Part shown: piece by piece, positions 1 through 8,427 of the stretch | Layout: each line of letters begins with the position of its first letter | Position numbering within the stretch: the stretch's first letter is position 1 | NCBI GenBank assembly: GCA_016284885.1 | Contig: JAEEPQ010000002.1 | Span: 1 to 60,388, forward strand | DNA: 60,388 nucleotides | Direction: 5' to 3' | Source: Desulfovibrio sp. | Lineage (GTDB): Bacteria; Desulfobacterota; Desulfovibrionia; Desulfovibrionales; Desulfovibrionaceae | Translations under genes and position numbers: made by a program | The notes under the pieces: generated by a model | What the model was told of the DNA's origin: nothing | Seen by the model: only the letters and a program-made list of their open reading frames with translations | Database searches by the model: none

Positions 1-2076
1 GGCGCCCGCAGAGGCGGCCCCTCCCAGCATGCGCGTCCGGCAAGGCCCGGCGGCGCACCCGGCCAGGGCTTCCGCTCCGACGGCTCCCGCGGATCCCGCC
101 CGTCCATGGGCGGCTTTGGCGGAGGCGAAGATCAGCCCCTCGACAGCCGCAGCGGCCAGAGCAAGAAGAAGCGCAACAAGGGGCGCCGCACCGTCGACTT
201 CCAGGCCGGCGGCTTCGGGCACCATCAGGAGGAGCACGACGCTCCGCGCGTGCGCGGCAAGGGCCACCGCAAGGGCGCCAAGCCCCAGGCTCCCGCGCCC
301 GTCACCCAGCCCCTGAAGCAGGCCAAGCGCAAGCTGCGCATCGAGAACGCCATCCGCGTCTCCGACATGGCGCACCAGATGGGCCTCAAGGCCAACGAGA
401 TCATCAAGGTGCTCTTCAATCTGGGCATCATGGCGACCATCAACCAGTCCATCGACTTCGACACGGCCGCCATCGTCGCCGCCGAGTTCAGCTACGAAGT
501 GGAGAAGACGGGCTTCGAGGAGAAAGACTACCTGGAGGAGCAGATCCCGGACAAGCCCGAGGATCTCAGGACCCGTCCTCCGGTCGTCACCATCATGGGC
601 CACGTCGACCACGGCAAGACCTCGCTGCTCGACGCCATCCGCAAAAGCCACATCACCACCGGCGAAGCGGGCGGCATTACCCAGCACATCGGCGCCTACC
701 ACGTGCGCACCAAGAAGGGCGAGGTCGTTTTCCTCGACACGCCCGGCCACGAGGCCTTCACCGCCATGCGCGCCCGCGGCGCCCAGATCACCGACCTCGT
801 CATCCTGGTCGTGGCCGCCGACGACGGCGTCATGGAGCAGACCCGCGAGGCCGTGAACCACGCCCGCGCCGCCAACGTGCCGATCATCGTGGCCGTCAAC
901 AAGATCGACAAGCCCGGCGCCGATCCCGACCGCGTCCTGCGCGAGCTCTCCGAGCTCGGGCTCCTGCCCGAGGACTGGGGCGGGGACACCATCGTGCAGA
1001 AGGTCTCCGCCAAGACCAAGGAAGGCCTGGACGACCTGCTCGAGCTGCTCGCCCTGCAGTCGGAGATCATGGAGCTGAAGGCCAATCCGAACAAGCCGGC
1101 CAAGGGCCACATCATCGAAGCCAAGCTCGACAAGGGCCGCGGCCCCGTGGCCACTGTCCTCGTCCAGGAGGGCACCCTCCGCCAGGGCGACAACTTCGTG
1201 TGCGGCACCTTCTCCGGCCGCGTGCGCGCCCTGCTCAACGATCAGGGCAAGAAGGTCAAGGAGGCCGGCCCCTCCATCCCCGTCGAGGTGCAGGGCTTCA
1301 CCGGCGTTCCCGAAGCCGGCGAGGAGTTCAACGCCGTCGCCGACGAGAAGGTGGCCCGCCGCATCGCCGACGCCCGCGCCGTGAAGCAGCGCGAGAGCGA
1401 CCTGGCGAGCCAGTCCAAGATCACCCTCGAGACCTTCCTTGCCTCCTCGGCGGACGACGAGCAGAAGACCCTCAACCTGGTCCTCAAGGCCGATGTGCAG
1501 GGCACCCTCGAGGCCGTGCAGGAATCCCTCAAGAAGGCCAGCACGGACAAGGTCAACGTCAACGTGGTGCACGCCGGCACGGGCGCCATCTCCGAGTCGG
1601 ACATCCTGCTCGCCTCGGCCTCCAAGGCCATCATCATCGGCTTCAACATCCGTCCCACGGCCACGATCAAGAACAAGGCTGCCCACGAAAACGTGGACAT
1701 CCGCTTCTACGACATCATCTACAAGCTCGTGGACGACGTGAAGAACGCCATGGCCGGCCTCCTCGCGCCGGTCGAGAAGGAGGTCTACCTCGGCCAGGCC
1801 GAGGTGCGCCAGACCTTCACCCTGCCCAAGGTCGGCACCATCGCCGGCGCCTTCGTGTCGGACGGCAAGATCGTCCGCAACGCCGGCGTGCGCCTCCTGC
1901 GCGACGGCGTCGTGGTGCACACCGGCCACATCGGCTCCCTGAAGCGCTTCAAGGACGATGCCAAGGAAGTGCTGCACGGCAACGAGTGCGGCATCGGCAT
2001 CGAGAACTTCAACGACGTCAAGGTCGGCGACATCATCGAGGCCTTCGACACGGTCCAGGAAGCCGCCACCCTCTAG
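1..2076 (+). CDS. infB: Translation initiation factor IF-2, 3' part (5' end outside window)
   Basis: GTPase that places initiator fMet-tRNA on the 30S subunit and promotes subunit joining, in the cytoplasm. The frame is open from base 1, so the ORF-track start at 106 is only an internal Met; the gene begins upstream. The visible N-terminal part is basic and low-complexity (runs of G, R, K), followed by the IF2_N segment and a complete G domain: G1 GHVDHGKT, G2-region [11 protein letters not shown]3 DTPGHEAF, G4 NKID, G5 SAKT. The C-terminal beta-barrel and initiator-tRNA-binding domains follow, ending near [17 protein letters not shown]. It heads a block with ylxP, nrnA, truB, rpsO and pnp, as in other Desulfovibrionales. 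Identification is certain; only the N-terminus is missing. Confidence 0.98.
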   Translation, partial: GARRGGPSQHARPARPGGAPGQGFRSDGSRGSRPSMGGFGGGEDQPLDSRSGQSKKKRNKGRRTVDFQAGGFGHHQEEHDAPRVRGKGHRKGAKPQAPAPVTQPLKQAKRKLRIENAIRVSDMAHQMGLKANEIIKVLFNLGIMATINQSIDFDTAAIVAAEFSYEVEKTGFEEKDYLEEQIPDKPEDLRTRPPVVTIMGHVDHGKTSLLDAIRKSHITTGEAGGITQHIGAYHVRTKKGEVVFLDTPGHEAFTAMRARGAQITDLVILVVAADDGVMEQTREAVNHARAANVPIIVAVNKIDKPGADPDRVLRELSELGLLPEDWGGDTIVQKVSAKTKEGLDDLLELLALQSEIMELKANPNKPAKGHIIEAKLDKGRGPVATVLVQEGTLRQGDNFVCGTFSGRVRALLNDQGKKVKEAGPSIPVEVQGFTGVPEAGEEFNAVADEKVARRIADARAVKQRESDLASQSKITLETFLASSADDEQKTLNLVLKADVQGTLEAVQESLKKASTDKVNVNVVHAGTGAISESDILLASASKAIIIGFNIRPTATIKNKAAHENVDIRFYDIIYKLVDDVKNAMAGLLAPVEKEVYLGQAEVRQTFTLPKVGTIAGAFVSDGKIVRNAGVRLLRDGVVVHTGHIGSLKRFKDDAKEVLHGNECGIGIENFNDVKVGDIIEAFDTVQEAATL

Positions 2077-2137
2077 CAGCAGGCATTCTGCGGGCGGCGG
2101 AAGGGCGCTGAGCTCTTCCGCCGCCTTTTCGCCTTCC

Positions 2138-2425
2138 ATGTTCATAGCCCTTCTCACCGTTGAAATCGCCCTGGACGGCAACGACAACCTCAAGGCCAAG
2201 CGCCGGGTCGCCAACTCCCTCAAGCAGAAGACCCGCGGCCGCTTCAACGTCGCCATCGCCGAAGACGGCACCGAGGACAGCCTGACGAGCCTGCGTCTGG
2301 CCGTGGTCTCCCTCTCCAACTCTGAACGCCACCTGCGCTCCAAGATGGACAAGTGCCTGCTCATGATGGAGGCCGTCGCCAAGGAGGAGATCGTGGACTC
2401 GAGCCTCGAGATCCTGCCCATCTAG
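2138..2425 (+). CDS. ylxP: YlxP-like DUF503 family protein
   Basis: A 95-residue protein of the DUF503 (YlxP) family, usually found beside infB and suspected to act in ribosome maturation; its biochemical role is not established. The family pattern is visible: an N-terminal strand FIALLTVEIAL, the LKAKRRVANSLKQK helix, FNVAIAE, and a C-terminal helix with KMDKCLLMMEAV. The track ORF begins at 1958 inside infB; ATG 2138 is preferred because the protein then starts at the family's normal first strand and lies clear of infB. It sits 61 nt after infB and 37 nt before nrnA, so it is probably co-transcribed. No rbfA gene lies between them. Confidence 0.85.
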   Translation: MFIALLTVEIALDGNDNLKAKRRVANSLKQKTRGRFNVAIAEDGTEDSLTSLRLAVVSLSNSERHLRSKMDKCLLMMEAVAKEEIVDSSLEILPI

Positions 2426-2462
2426 GCCGTCCGCGCCCAGCGGCCACATTCTGGAGGACACC

Positions 2463-3506
2463 GTGACAGACAGCTCGCCGGTTCAGGAACACGCCCTCGA
2501 AGCCCTTGCCTTCCCCCTGGCCTGGCGCAGGGAGGCCAAAGCGTGCGCCGACGCGATCAAGGCCCGTGACCGCTTCGTCGTCGCGGCCCACGTCCGCCTT
2601 GACGGCGACGCACTCTCCTCTCTGGCCGCCGCGGCCCTGCTCCTCAAGTCCCTCGGCAAGCAGTTCGCCCTCTTCACGCCCACGGGCGTGCCCGCCTACC
2701 TCGGCTTCCTGCCCCTGCCCTCCATCCCCGTGGAGCGCATCCACCGCCTGCCCTTCAAGGCCGGATGCCTGCTCGCCCTCGACTGCGGAACCCCCTCCCG
2801 CCTCGGCGAGGAACTCGGCGCCCTCGCGCCCGCTCTCCCCTGCATCAACATCGACCACCACGTGGGCCAGGGCATGGGCGACGTCTGCTCCCTGGTCAAG
2901 CCCGAAGCCTGCGCCACCGCGCAGGTGCTCGCCTCCGTGATCTTCGCGGCCGGCGTGCCCCTGGACAGGGATCTGGCCCAAGCCCTCGCCCTCGGCCTTG
3001 TCACCGACACTGGCGGCTTCCGCCACGACAACGCCACGCCCGAAGTCTTCGCCCTGGCCTCGAGGCTTGCCCTGGCGGGCGCGGACATCTACCAGATCCG
3101 CGAAGCCCTGGACAAGAACGAGACCCTGGGGCGCTTCCGCCTCTGGAGCCGGCTGCTCGGCCGGGTCGAGCTCAAGGAGGAAGGCAGGGTCGCCATGTGC
3201 TCCTGCACCCTGCAGGATCTGCAGGAGACCGGCACGACCGCCGAGGACATGGAAGGCCTGGTGGACCGCATGCGCGACCTCAAGGGCGTGGACGCGGCCT
3301 GCCTCCTGCGCGAGCAGGACCCCGGCTCCACGCGCGTCAGCCTGCGATCCTCCGCCGGGGTCGACGTCAACGCCGCGGCCGCATCCTTCGGCGGAGGCGG
3401 GCACGTCAAGGCCGCCGGTGGCACCCTGCGCGTGCCCCTCGCAGATGCCACGGAGGTGGTGCTTGCAGCCCTGCGGCGCCATGCCTTTGCCCCCAAGGCG
3501 GAATAG
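2463..3506 (+). CDS. nrnA: DHH/DHHA1 phosphoesterase, NrnA-type oligoribonuclease/pAp phosphatase
   Basis: Probably degrades short oligoribonucleotides and 3'-phosphoadenosine 5'-phosphate (pAp). A GTG start at 2463 is chosen because GGAGG lies 5 nt upstream. Metal-binding motifs occur in the usual order: HVRLDGDAL (motif I), ALDCGTP (motif II), NIDHHVG (the DHH motif) and LVTDTGGFRH (motif IV). The DHHA1 substrate-binding end carries GGGGHVKAAGG. At 347 residues it is slightly longer than typical NrnA (about 310-340). It lies between ylxP and truB, the usual position in this block. If pAp is a substrate, it would suit an organism with active sulfur metabolism, but that link is inference. Confidence 0.88.
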   Translation: MTDSSPVQEHALEALAFPLAWRREAKACADAIKARDRFVVAAHVRLDGDALSSLAAAALLLKSLGKQFALFTPTGVPAYLGFLPLPSIPVERIHRLPFKAGCLLALDCGTPSRLGEELGALAPALPCINIDHHVGQGMGDVCSLVKPEACATAQVLASVIFAAGVPLDRDLAQALALGLVTDTGGFRHDNATPEVFALASRLALAGADIYQIREALDKNETLGRFRLWSRLLGRVELKEEGRVAMCSCTLQDLQETGTTAEDMEGLVDRMRDLKGVDAACLLREQDPGSTRVSLRSSAGVDVNAAAASFGGGGHVKAAGGTLRVPLADATEVVLAALRRHAFAPKAE

Positions 3507-3539
3507 CCTCGGCTTCGCCCCAAAAAGCCCAATATTTCT

Positions 3540-3568
3540 TTGACTTATCAGACCGCTTCCTCTACTAT
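3540..3568 (+). promoter_or_regulatory. Candidate sigma70 promoter of truB
   Basis: TTGACT (3540-3545), a 17-nt spacer, then TACTAT (3563-3568). The -35 matches consensus at five of six positions and the -10 at four of six. The expected transcription start (about 3575) is only about 6 nt before the truB ATG at 3581, so the mRNA would be nearly leaderless. Confidence 0.5.
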
Positions 3569-3580
3569 TCCGCTCCGCGT

Positions 3581-4531
3581 ATGACTGAACAAGCAGATAC
3601 CCCCTTCGTGCGGCTTCCCCAGCAGGACGGCGTGCTTGTCCTCGACAAGCCCTCCGGCCCGACCTCCAGACGCTGCCTCAATGCGCTCAAAGCCATGGGG
3701 CAGAAGAAGATAGGCCATGCGGGAACCCTCGACCCCATGGCGTCGGGCGTGCTCCTGGTGCTGCTGGGCCAGGCCACGAAGCTTTCGGACTATCTGCTGC
3801 AGGGCGGCTTCAAGATCTACCGCGGCACCCTGGAACTGGGACGGGAAACCGACACCTGGGACGCCGAGGGCGCGGAGACCGCGAAGGCCGGCTGGGACGG
3901 CGTCACGGAAGCGGACGTCACGGAAGCGCTCAGCGCATGGCTTGGCTCAAGCATGCAGGAAGTGCCCCCCTACTCCGCCGCCAAGCACCAGGGCCAGCCC
4001 CTCTACCGCCTCGCCCGCAAGGGCCTGGAGGTTCCCCAGAAGGTCAAGCGCGTTGAAATTTCCCGGGTGGAGGCCATCTCGGTGGATCTTCCATCCGTCT
4101 CATTCCGGGTCACGTGCAGCTCCGGCACCTACATTCGGTCCCTCGCCCACAGCTTGGGGACGCGATTGCAGTGCGGCGCGGTGCTGACCGAACTGGTCCG
4201 GGAGTACAGCCACCCCTTCGGCCTGTCCGAAGCGGTCGGCTTCGAGGCGCTGAAGGCGCATCCCGAAACCCTGCCTGAGCAGGTCCGCCCCATTGGCGAC
4301 GCCCTGCCCGGCTGGCCCAGGATAGCGCTCTCGGCAGCCCAAGCCCGCAGGATGCGCGACGGCTGGCCCGTTGCCTGCCCGCCATCCCTGCTCGGCGCCG
4401 TCCAGGCCAGCAACGGCCTCTGCTTCCTCACCGAGGACGGCAGGGAAGCCGCCATAGGCCGGCTGGACGACGCCAAGGAGGCCGGAAGCCGGCTTGTGAA
4501 AGTAGCCAGGGGGCTTTGGAAGCAACCCTAA
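3581..4531 (+). CDS. truB: tRNA pseudouridine-55 synthase
   Basis: Makes pseudouridine 55 in the T-loop of tRNAs. The catalytic motif GHAGTLDPMASG contains the nucleophilic Asp, and the N-terminal DGVLVLDKPSGPTS is the normal TruB beginning. A later SGTYIRSLAHSLG segment and a C-terminal PUA-like end complete a 316-residue protein of usual length. The track ORF starts far upstream inside nrnA; ATG 3581 is chosen because it is the only start codon close to the conserved N-terminus. No Shine-Dalgarno sequence is seen before it, and a promoter-like pair lies immediately upstream. It is followed by rpsO after 27 nt. Confidence 0.95.
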   Translation: MTEQADTPFVRLPQQDGVLVLDKPSGPTSRRCLNALKAMGQKKIGHAGTLDPMASGVLLVLLGQATKLSDYLLQGGFKIYRGTLELGRETDTWDAEGAETAKAGWDGVTEADVTEALSAWLGSSMQEVPPYSAAKHQGQPLYRLARKGLEVPQKVKRVEISRVEAISVDLPSVSFRVTCSSGTYIRSLAHSLGTRLQCGAVLTELVREYSHPFGLSEAVGFEALKAHPETLPEQVRPIGDALPGWPRIALSAAQARRMRDGWPVACPPSLLGAVQASNGLCFLTEDGREAAIGRLDDAKEAGSRLVKVARGLWKQP

Positions 4532-4558
4532 ACCCATCCCTTACTAAGGAGTACTGCT

Positions 4559-4828
4559 GTGGCAATGGATTCCGTTTCGAAGAAGACTGTCATCGACCTG
4601 CACGCCAGACACGAAGGCGACACCGGCTCCCCCGAAGTGCAGGTTGCCCTGCTCACCGCCCGCATCGAAGGCCTCACCGAGCACTTCAAGGTGCACAAGA
4701 AGGACTTCCACTCCCGCACCGGCCTGCTCAAGCTCGTCGGCCAGCGCCGCAACATCCTCAACTACCTCAAGCAGAAAGACATCCAGCGCTACCGCGCGCT
4801 GATCGAAAAGCTCGGCCTGCGCAAGTAG
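4559..4828 (+). CDS. rpsO: 30S ribosomal protein S15
   Basis: Primary 16S rRNA-binding protein of the central domain of the 30S subunit. At 89 residues it has the standard length. Typical S15 features are the [16 protein letters not shown] segment and the C-terminal helix [16 protein letters not shown]. The GTG at 4559 is preferred over ATG 4565 because AAGGAG (4546-4551) is 7 nt away, against 13 nt for the ATG. A strong hairpin follows the stop. The rpsO-pnp order is the widely conserved one. Confidence 0.97.
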   Translation: MAMDSVSKKTVIDLHARHEGDTGSPEVQVALLTARIEGLTEHFKVHKKDFHSRTGLLKLVGQRRNILNYLKQKDIQRYRALIEKLGLRK

Positions 4829-4843
4829 GCGGCATATTCCAGA

Positions 4844-4878
4844 CGAGGAGGGGCCTTGCAGGGCCCCTCCTCGCGCTT
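4844..4878 (+). terminator. Stem-loop terminator after rpsO
   Basis: Perfect 12-bp GC-rich stem (4844-4855 with 4862-4873), 6-nt loop, then CGCTTT. The U-tract is weak, so it may be a partial terminator or a 3'-end-protecting hairpin with some read-through into pnp. Confidence 0.65.
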
Positions 4879-4903
4879 TGCCCCCCATCCAACGACACGC
4901 CGT

Positions 4904-4960
4904 GAAGGGGTATCCGGGCAAACCCGGCAGCCTCTGCTGAGCTTGCCCGGAATCCCCTTC
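4904..4960 (+). promoter_or_regulatory. Long hairpin in the pnp 5' leader
   Basis: 18-nt arms (4904-4921 and 4943-4960) pair except for a 2-nt internal mismatch, with a 21-nt loop. The base lies just before the pnp Shine-Dalgarno sequence AAAGGAG. In enterobacteria a leader hairpin cut by RNase III is the basis of PNPase autoregulation; the same logic here is inference from position and shape. Confidence 0.6.
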
Positions 4961-4974
4961 GGCAAAGGAGAACC

Positions 4975-7251
4975 ATGCTCAAGGACATCTTCAACCCCGT
5001 CCGGGTGACCGCCAGCGTCGGCGGCAAGGACTTCATCTTCGAAACCGGCCGCGTCGCCAACCAGGCCGACGGCGCCGTGTGGGTGCAGTGCGGCGGCACC
5101 GTCGTGCTCGTCACCGTCTGCTCCGTCGAGCTTGAGGTCGACAGAGGCTTCTTCCCCCTGACCGTCGAATACGCCGAGCGCATGTACGCGGCCGGCCGCA
5201 TCCCCGGCAGCTTCTTCCGTCGCGAAATCGGCCGCCCCTCGGAGCACGAAACCCTGGTTTCCCGCCTCATCGACCGCCCCATCCGTCCGCTCTTCCCCAA
5301 GGGACTGATGCAGGACGTGCAGGTGCTGGCCACGGTGCTCTCCGCTGACCAGGAAAACGATCCCGACATCCTCGCCATGACCGGCGCCTCGGCCGCCCTG
5401 CACCTGTCGAGCCTGCCCTTTGACGGCCCCGTGGTCGGCGGCCGCGTCGGCCGCGTCAACGGCCAGTTCGTCCTCAACCCCACCCACAGCGAACGCAAAC
5501 AGAGCGACCTCGACATCGTCTTCGCTGCCAGCAAAACCGCGCTGACCATGGTGGAAGGCGAAGCCCGCTTCGTCCCCGAGGATGACATCATCGACGCCCT
5601 CGACTGGGCCCGCGCCCAGGTCATGCCCCTGCTGGAAGCCCAGGAGACCCTGCGCGCCCAGGCCGGCAAGGAAAAGATGGCCTTCACGCCCCACGAAGAG
5701 GACGCGGTGCTCTCTGCCCGCGTTGCCGAGCTCTGCGAGGCCGCAGGCATCAAGGAGGCCATGCAGGTCCAGGACAAGATTGAGCGCAAGACGGCCCGCA
5801 AGGCCGTCAAGGACAAGGTCATGCAGACCCTGGCAGCCGATCCCGCCTGGGCCGAGAATCCCGAGGCCCTTGCCGGCGTCGGCGACATGATTGCCGCCCT
5901 CGAGAAGAAGGTCGTGCGCGCCCGCATCGTGGCCGAAGGCCTGCGCATCGACGGCCGCGACACCAAGACCGTGCGTCCCATCCAGATCCAGGCGGGCGTG
6001 CTGCCCCGCACCCACGGTTCAGCACTCTTCCGCCGCGGCGAGACCAAGTCCCTCGCCGTGTGCACGCTCGGCTCCTCCACCGACGAGCAGCGCGTCGACT
6101 CCCTCAACGGCGATGTCACCAAGCAGTTCATGCTGCACTACAACTTCGCGCCCTTCTGCGTGGGCGAAGTGAAGCCCGTGCGCCTCTCCCGTCGCGAAAT
6201 CGGCCACGGCGCCCTGGCCGAAAAGTCCCTGCGCCCGGTGCTGCCCGCGCAGGACAGCTTCCCCTTCACCATCCGCGTGGTTTCCGAGACCCTTGAGTCC
6301 AACGGCTCCTCCTCCATGGCCGCCGTGTGCGGCGGCTGCCTCTCCCTCATGGATGCGGGCGTGCCGATCAGCGCTCCCGTGGCGGGCGTTGCCATGGGCC
6401 TCATCAAGGAAGGCGACCAGTTCGTCGTCCTCACCGACATCCTTGGCGACGAGGACGCCATGGGCGACATGGACTTCAAGGTTGCCGGCACCGCCGAAGG
6501 CGTCACCGGCATCCAGATGGACATCAAGGTCGAAGGCCTCTCCACCGACATCATGCGCGCAGCCATGCGCCAGGCCCACGAAGGCCGCCTGCACATCCTC
6601 GGCGAGATGGCCAAGGTTCTCGCCGGCCCCCGCGCGGAGCTCTCCCAGTACGCGCCCCAGCACGCCGAAATCTACGTCAATCCCGACATCATCCGCCTCA
6701 TCATCGGCCCCGGCGGCAAGAACATCAAGGCCATCACCACGGCCACCGGCTCTGCCGTGGACATCGACGACTCCGGCAAGATCTCCATCTTCGCCCCCAC
6801 TGCCGAAGCCCTGGCCAAGACCACGGAAATGCTCAAGTACTACGACCAGCGCCCCGACCTCGGCAAGAACTACACCGCCAAGGTCCGCAAGATCCTCGAG
6901 ATCGGCGCCATCGTCGAGGTGCTGCCCAACGTGGAGGCCCTGGTCCACGTCTCCCAGCTCGACGTCAAGCGCGTGGACAAGGTCGAGGACGTGGCGCGCC
7001 TCGGCGAGGAGATGACCGTCAAGGTCATCGAGATCAACGGCGACCGCATCCGCGCCAGCCGCAGGGCCGTTCTGCTCGAAGAGCAGGGCCATCCCTGGTC
7101 TCCCGAAGACACCGCCCGTCCTGCCCCGAGGCCGCGCGGCGACCGTGGCGACAGAGGTGACAGAGGCGACAGAGGCGATCGCGGCGAGCGTGGCGACAGA
7201 GGCGATCGCCGCGGCGGACGCGGACGCGGACGCGGCGATTCCCACCGCTAA
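4975..7251 (+). CDS. pnp: Polyribonucleotide nucleotidyltransferase (PNPase)
   Basis: Phosphorolytic 3'-5' exoribonuclease and polynucleotide polymerase of the RNA degradosome. It has two RNase-PH-like halves (the first with PLTVEYAERMYAAGRIPGSF, the second from about residue 325), a KH domain with IIRLIIGPGGKNIKAI, and an S1 domain from about residue 640 (VEALVHVSQLDV). The ATG has AAAGGAG 4 nt upstream. At 758 residues it is slightly longer than usual because of an Arg/Gly/Asp-rich tail of about 35 residues (repeated GDR triplets, then RGGRGRGRG), which may add RNA binding. It is the 3' member of the rpsO-pnp pair and is followed by an unknown gene 15 nt downstream. Confidence 0.98.
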   Translation: MLKDIFNPVRVTASVGGKDFIFETGRVANQADGAVWVQCGGTVVLVTVCSVELEVDRGFFPLTVEYAERMYAAGRIPGSFFRREIGRPSEHETLVSRLIDRPIRPLFPKGLMQDVQVLATVLSADQENDPDILAMTGASAALHLSSLPFDGPVVGGRVGRVNGQFVLNPTHSERKQSDLDIVFAASKTALTMVEGEARFVPEDDIIDALDWARAQVMPLLEAQETLRAQAGKEKMAFTPHEEDAVLSARVAELCEAAGIKEAMQVQDKIERKTARKAVKDKVMQTLAADPAWAENPEALAGVGDMIAALEKKVVRARIVAEGLRIDGRDTKTVRPIQIQAGVLPRTHGSALFRRGETKSLAVCTLGSSTDEQRVDSLNGDVTKQFMLHYNFAPFCVGEVKPVRLSRREIGHGALAEKSLRPVLPAQDSFPFTIRVVSETLESNGSSSMAAVCGGCLSLMDAGVPISAPVAGVAMGLIKEGDQFVVLTDILGDEDAMGDMDFKVAGTAEGVTGIQMDIKVEGLSTDIMRAAMRQAHEGRLHILGEMAKVLAGPRAELSQYAPQHAEIYVNPDIIRLIIGPGGKNIKAITTATGSAVDIDDSGKISIFAPTAEALAKTTEMLKYYDQRPDLGKNYTAKVRKILEIGAIVEVLPNVEALVHVSQLDVKRVDKVEDVARLGEEMTVKVIEINGDRIRASRRAVLLEEQGHPWSPEDTARPAPRPRGDRGDRGDRGDRGDRGERGDRGDRRGGRGRGRGDSHR
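7138..7243 (+). repeat. Short tandem repeats encoding the PNPase RGD/RG-rich tail
   Basis: Degenerate 9-nt units of the type GGCGACAGA, encoding repeated Gly-Asp-Arg triplets, pass into Gly-Arg repeats. They are confined to the last 35 codons of pnp and keep the frame. Such an array can change length by slippage; whether it does so here is unknown. Confidence 0.8.
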
Positions 7252-7266
7252 CCAAAGGAGACTCAG

Positions 7267-8250
7267 ATGGCCGACAACAAGAACGTGGACGCAGCCTCCG
7301 CCAGCGCCCAGGAAAGCGTCGAGGCCCGCCGCAAGCCCACTCCCGAAGAAGCCAAGGCCATGCTGGAGGGCGCGTACCGCCAGCATCTCGAAGGCCTGGG
7401 CCTCCAGTGGGGCGTGCTGCTCGGAGGCCATCCGCAGCAGCTCATGTCCCAGGTGGTCGCCACCGTCCTCCAGGAGGGCGGCACCAGGCCCGTGTGGCAG
7501 TGGAAGGTCAAGAACGACGACTTCATCGTCATGGCTTGGCCCCAGGACTCCCCGATCAGGGCCTCCGTGACCATGTCCGGCCCCGAGGGCGAGAAGATGC
7601 GTCCCGTGGACGCCTGCCCCCTGCTCGAGGGCCTGCCCAACGACATGACCGTTGCCGAGCTGCATCCCTGGCAGGCCGGCGTCGGCGGCAACGTGGGCTG
7701 CACCATGGAGGAAGGCCGCAAGCCCCTGTGGTTCTACGATCCCATGATGGAGCGCGACCACGACGACCTCACGCCCGGCGTAACGCAGACCATACTGCTG
7801 GCCGGCCTTGCCCTCTCCCTGCGCAAGGCGCTGCTGGACGAACTCACCATCACCCAGGGCTCTGCCTATGAAGTCCACGCCGAGTCGTGGCTCCAGCAGA
7901 ATCCCGGCAAGAGCCGTCTCGACGTGCCGCCGCTGAAGATCCCGCTCTCCGGCAAGCACCTCATCATGCCCGGCCAGAGCTTCTGCGAGTACCAGCTGCG
8001 TGCGACCGTCGCCCAGGTTGAGGACCATATGCTGGAGAAGATGCCGGTGAAGCTCATCTACCTGCACTTCCCCTTCGAGAGCCGCGAGCCCATGCATCTG
8101 GCCCTCTACGCGCCTAAGACCGTGCTCAAGGACTACGAGCCCAAGGAAGGCGACGAAATCGACGCCTACGTGTGGCTCCAGGGCCGCGTCGTCGACCTGC
8201 CCCCGTCCTCCCACGACGAAATGCCGGAGCACGTCTCTCCCCTGCAGTAG
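7267..8250 (+). CDS. Conserved hypothetical protein following pnp
   Basis: Function not recognised. The 327-residue soluble protein has no signal peptide or membrane segment and is acidic overall. The start ATG has AAGGAG 6 nt upstream, and the gene begins only 15 nt after pnp, so co-transcription is likely. An N-terminal charged helix (about residues 20-45) is followed by a mixed alpha/beta body with many aromatic residues (for example LWFYDPMMERDHDD). The C-terminal half ends in short strands (EIDAYVWLQGRVVDLP). No catalytic motif is apparent. A strong hairpin terminator closes the unit. Confidence 0.75.
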   Translation: MADNKNVDAASASAQESVEARRKPTPEEAKAMLEGAYRQHLEGLGLQWGVLLGGHPQQLMSQVVATVLQEGGTRPVWQWKVKNDDFIVMAWPQDSPIRASVTMSGPEGEKMRPVDACPLLEGLPNDMTVAELHPWQAGVGGNVGCTMEEGRKPLWFYDPMMERDHDDLTPGVTQTILLAGLALSLRKALLDELTITQGSAYEVHAESWLQQNPGKSRLDVPPLKIPLSGKHLIMPGQSFCEYQLRATVAQVEDHMLEKMPVKLIYLHFPFESREPMHLALYAPKTVLKDYEPKEGDEIDAYVWLQGRVVDLPPSSHDEMPEHVSPLQ

Positions 8251-8285
8251 ACAAGCGCGGGACCTGACCCCAAGCTGACTGAAGC

Positions 8286-8320
8286 GCGGCGCCCCTTCTT
8301 GACGGAAGGGGCGCCGCTTT
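8286..8320 (+). terminator. Rho-independent terminator of the rpsO-pnp unit
   Basis: Perfect 13-bp stem (8286-8298 with 8305-8317), 6-nt loop TTGACG, followed by TTTGCTTG. It lies 36 nt after the stop of the unknown gene. Confidence 0.85.
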
Positions 8321-8362
8321 GCTTGTGCGCCCGGCCGCGTTCCGCGACAGGGCCCGAAAGCG

Positions 8363-8400
8363 CCAGGGCGGCCTCCCGAAAGTCCGGAAGGCCGCCCTGG
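8363..8400 (-). terminator. Stem-loop at the 3' end of prfA
   Basis: Perfect 12-bp stem (8363-8374 with 8389-8400) and 14-nt loop, 27 nt downstream of the prfA stop on the minus strand. The run after the stem reads CGCTTTC, so intrinsic termination is plausible but weak. Together with the hairpin at 8286 it separates convergent units. Confidence 0.6.
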
Positions 8401-8427
8401 ATGAAAATGGCGTGCTGGGAAGGCCGG

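Noticed and set aside
2765-3580. 272-residue N-terminal extension of truB in the ORF track
   Set aside because: It overlaps nrnA in another frame and has Pro/Arg-rich shadow composition; TruB homology begins at 3581.
7138-7243. Repeats at the end of pnp considered as a CRISPR-like or intergenic array
   Set aside because: Units are 9 nt, contiguous, in frame and coding; no spacers.
6019-8232. 737-residue minus-strand ORF opposite pnp and the next gene
   Set aside because: Antisense shadow; no family resemblance, and pnp is certain.
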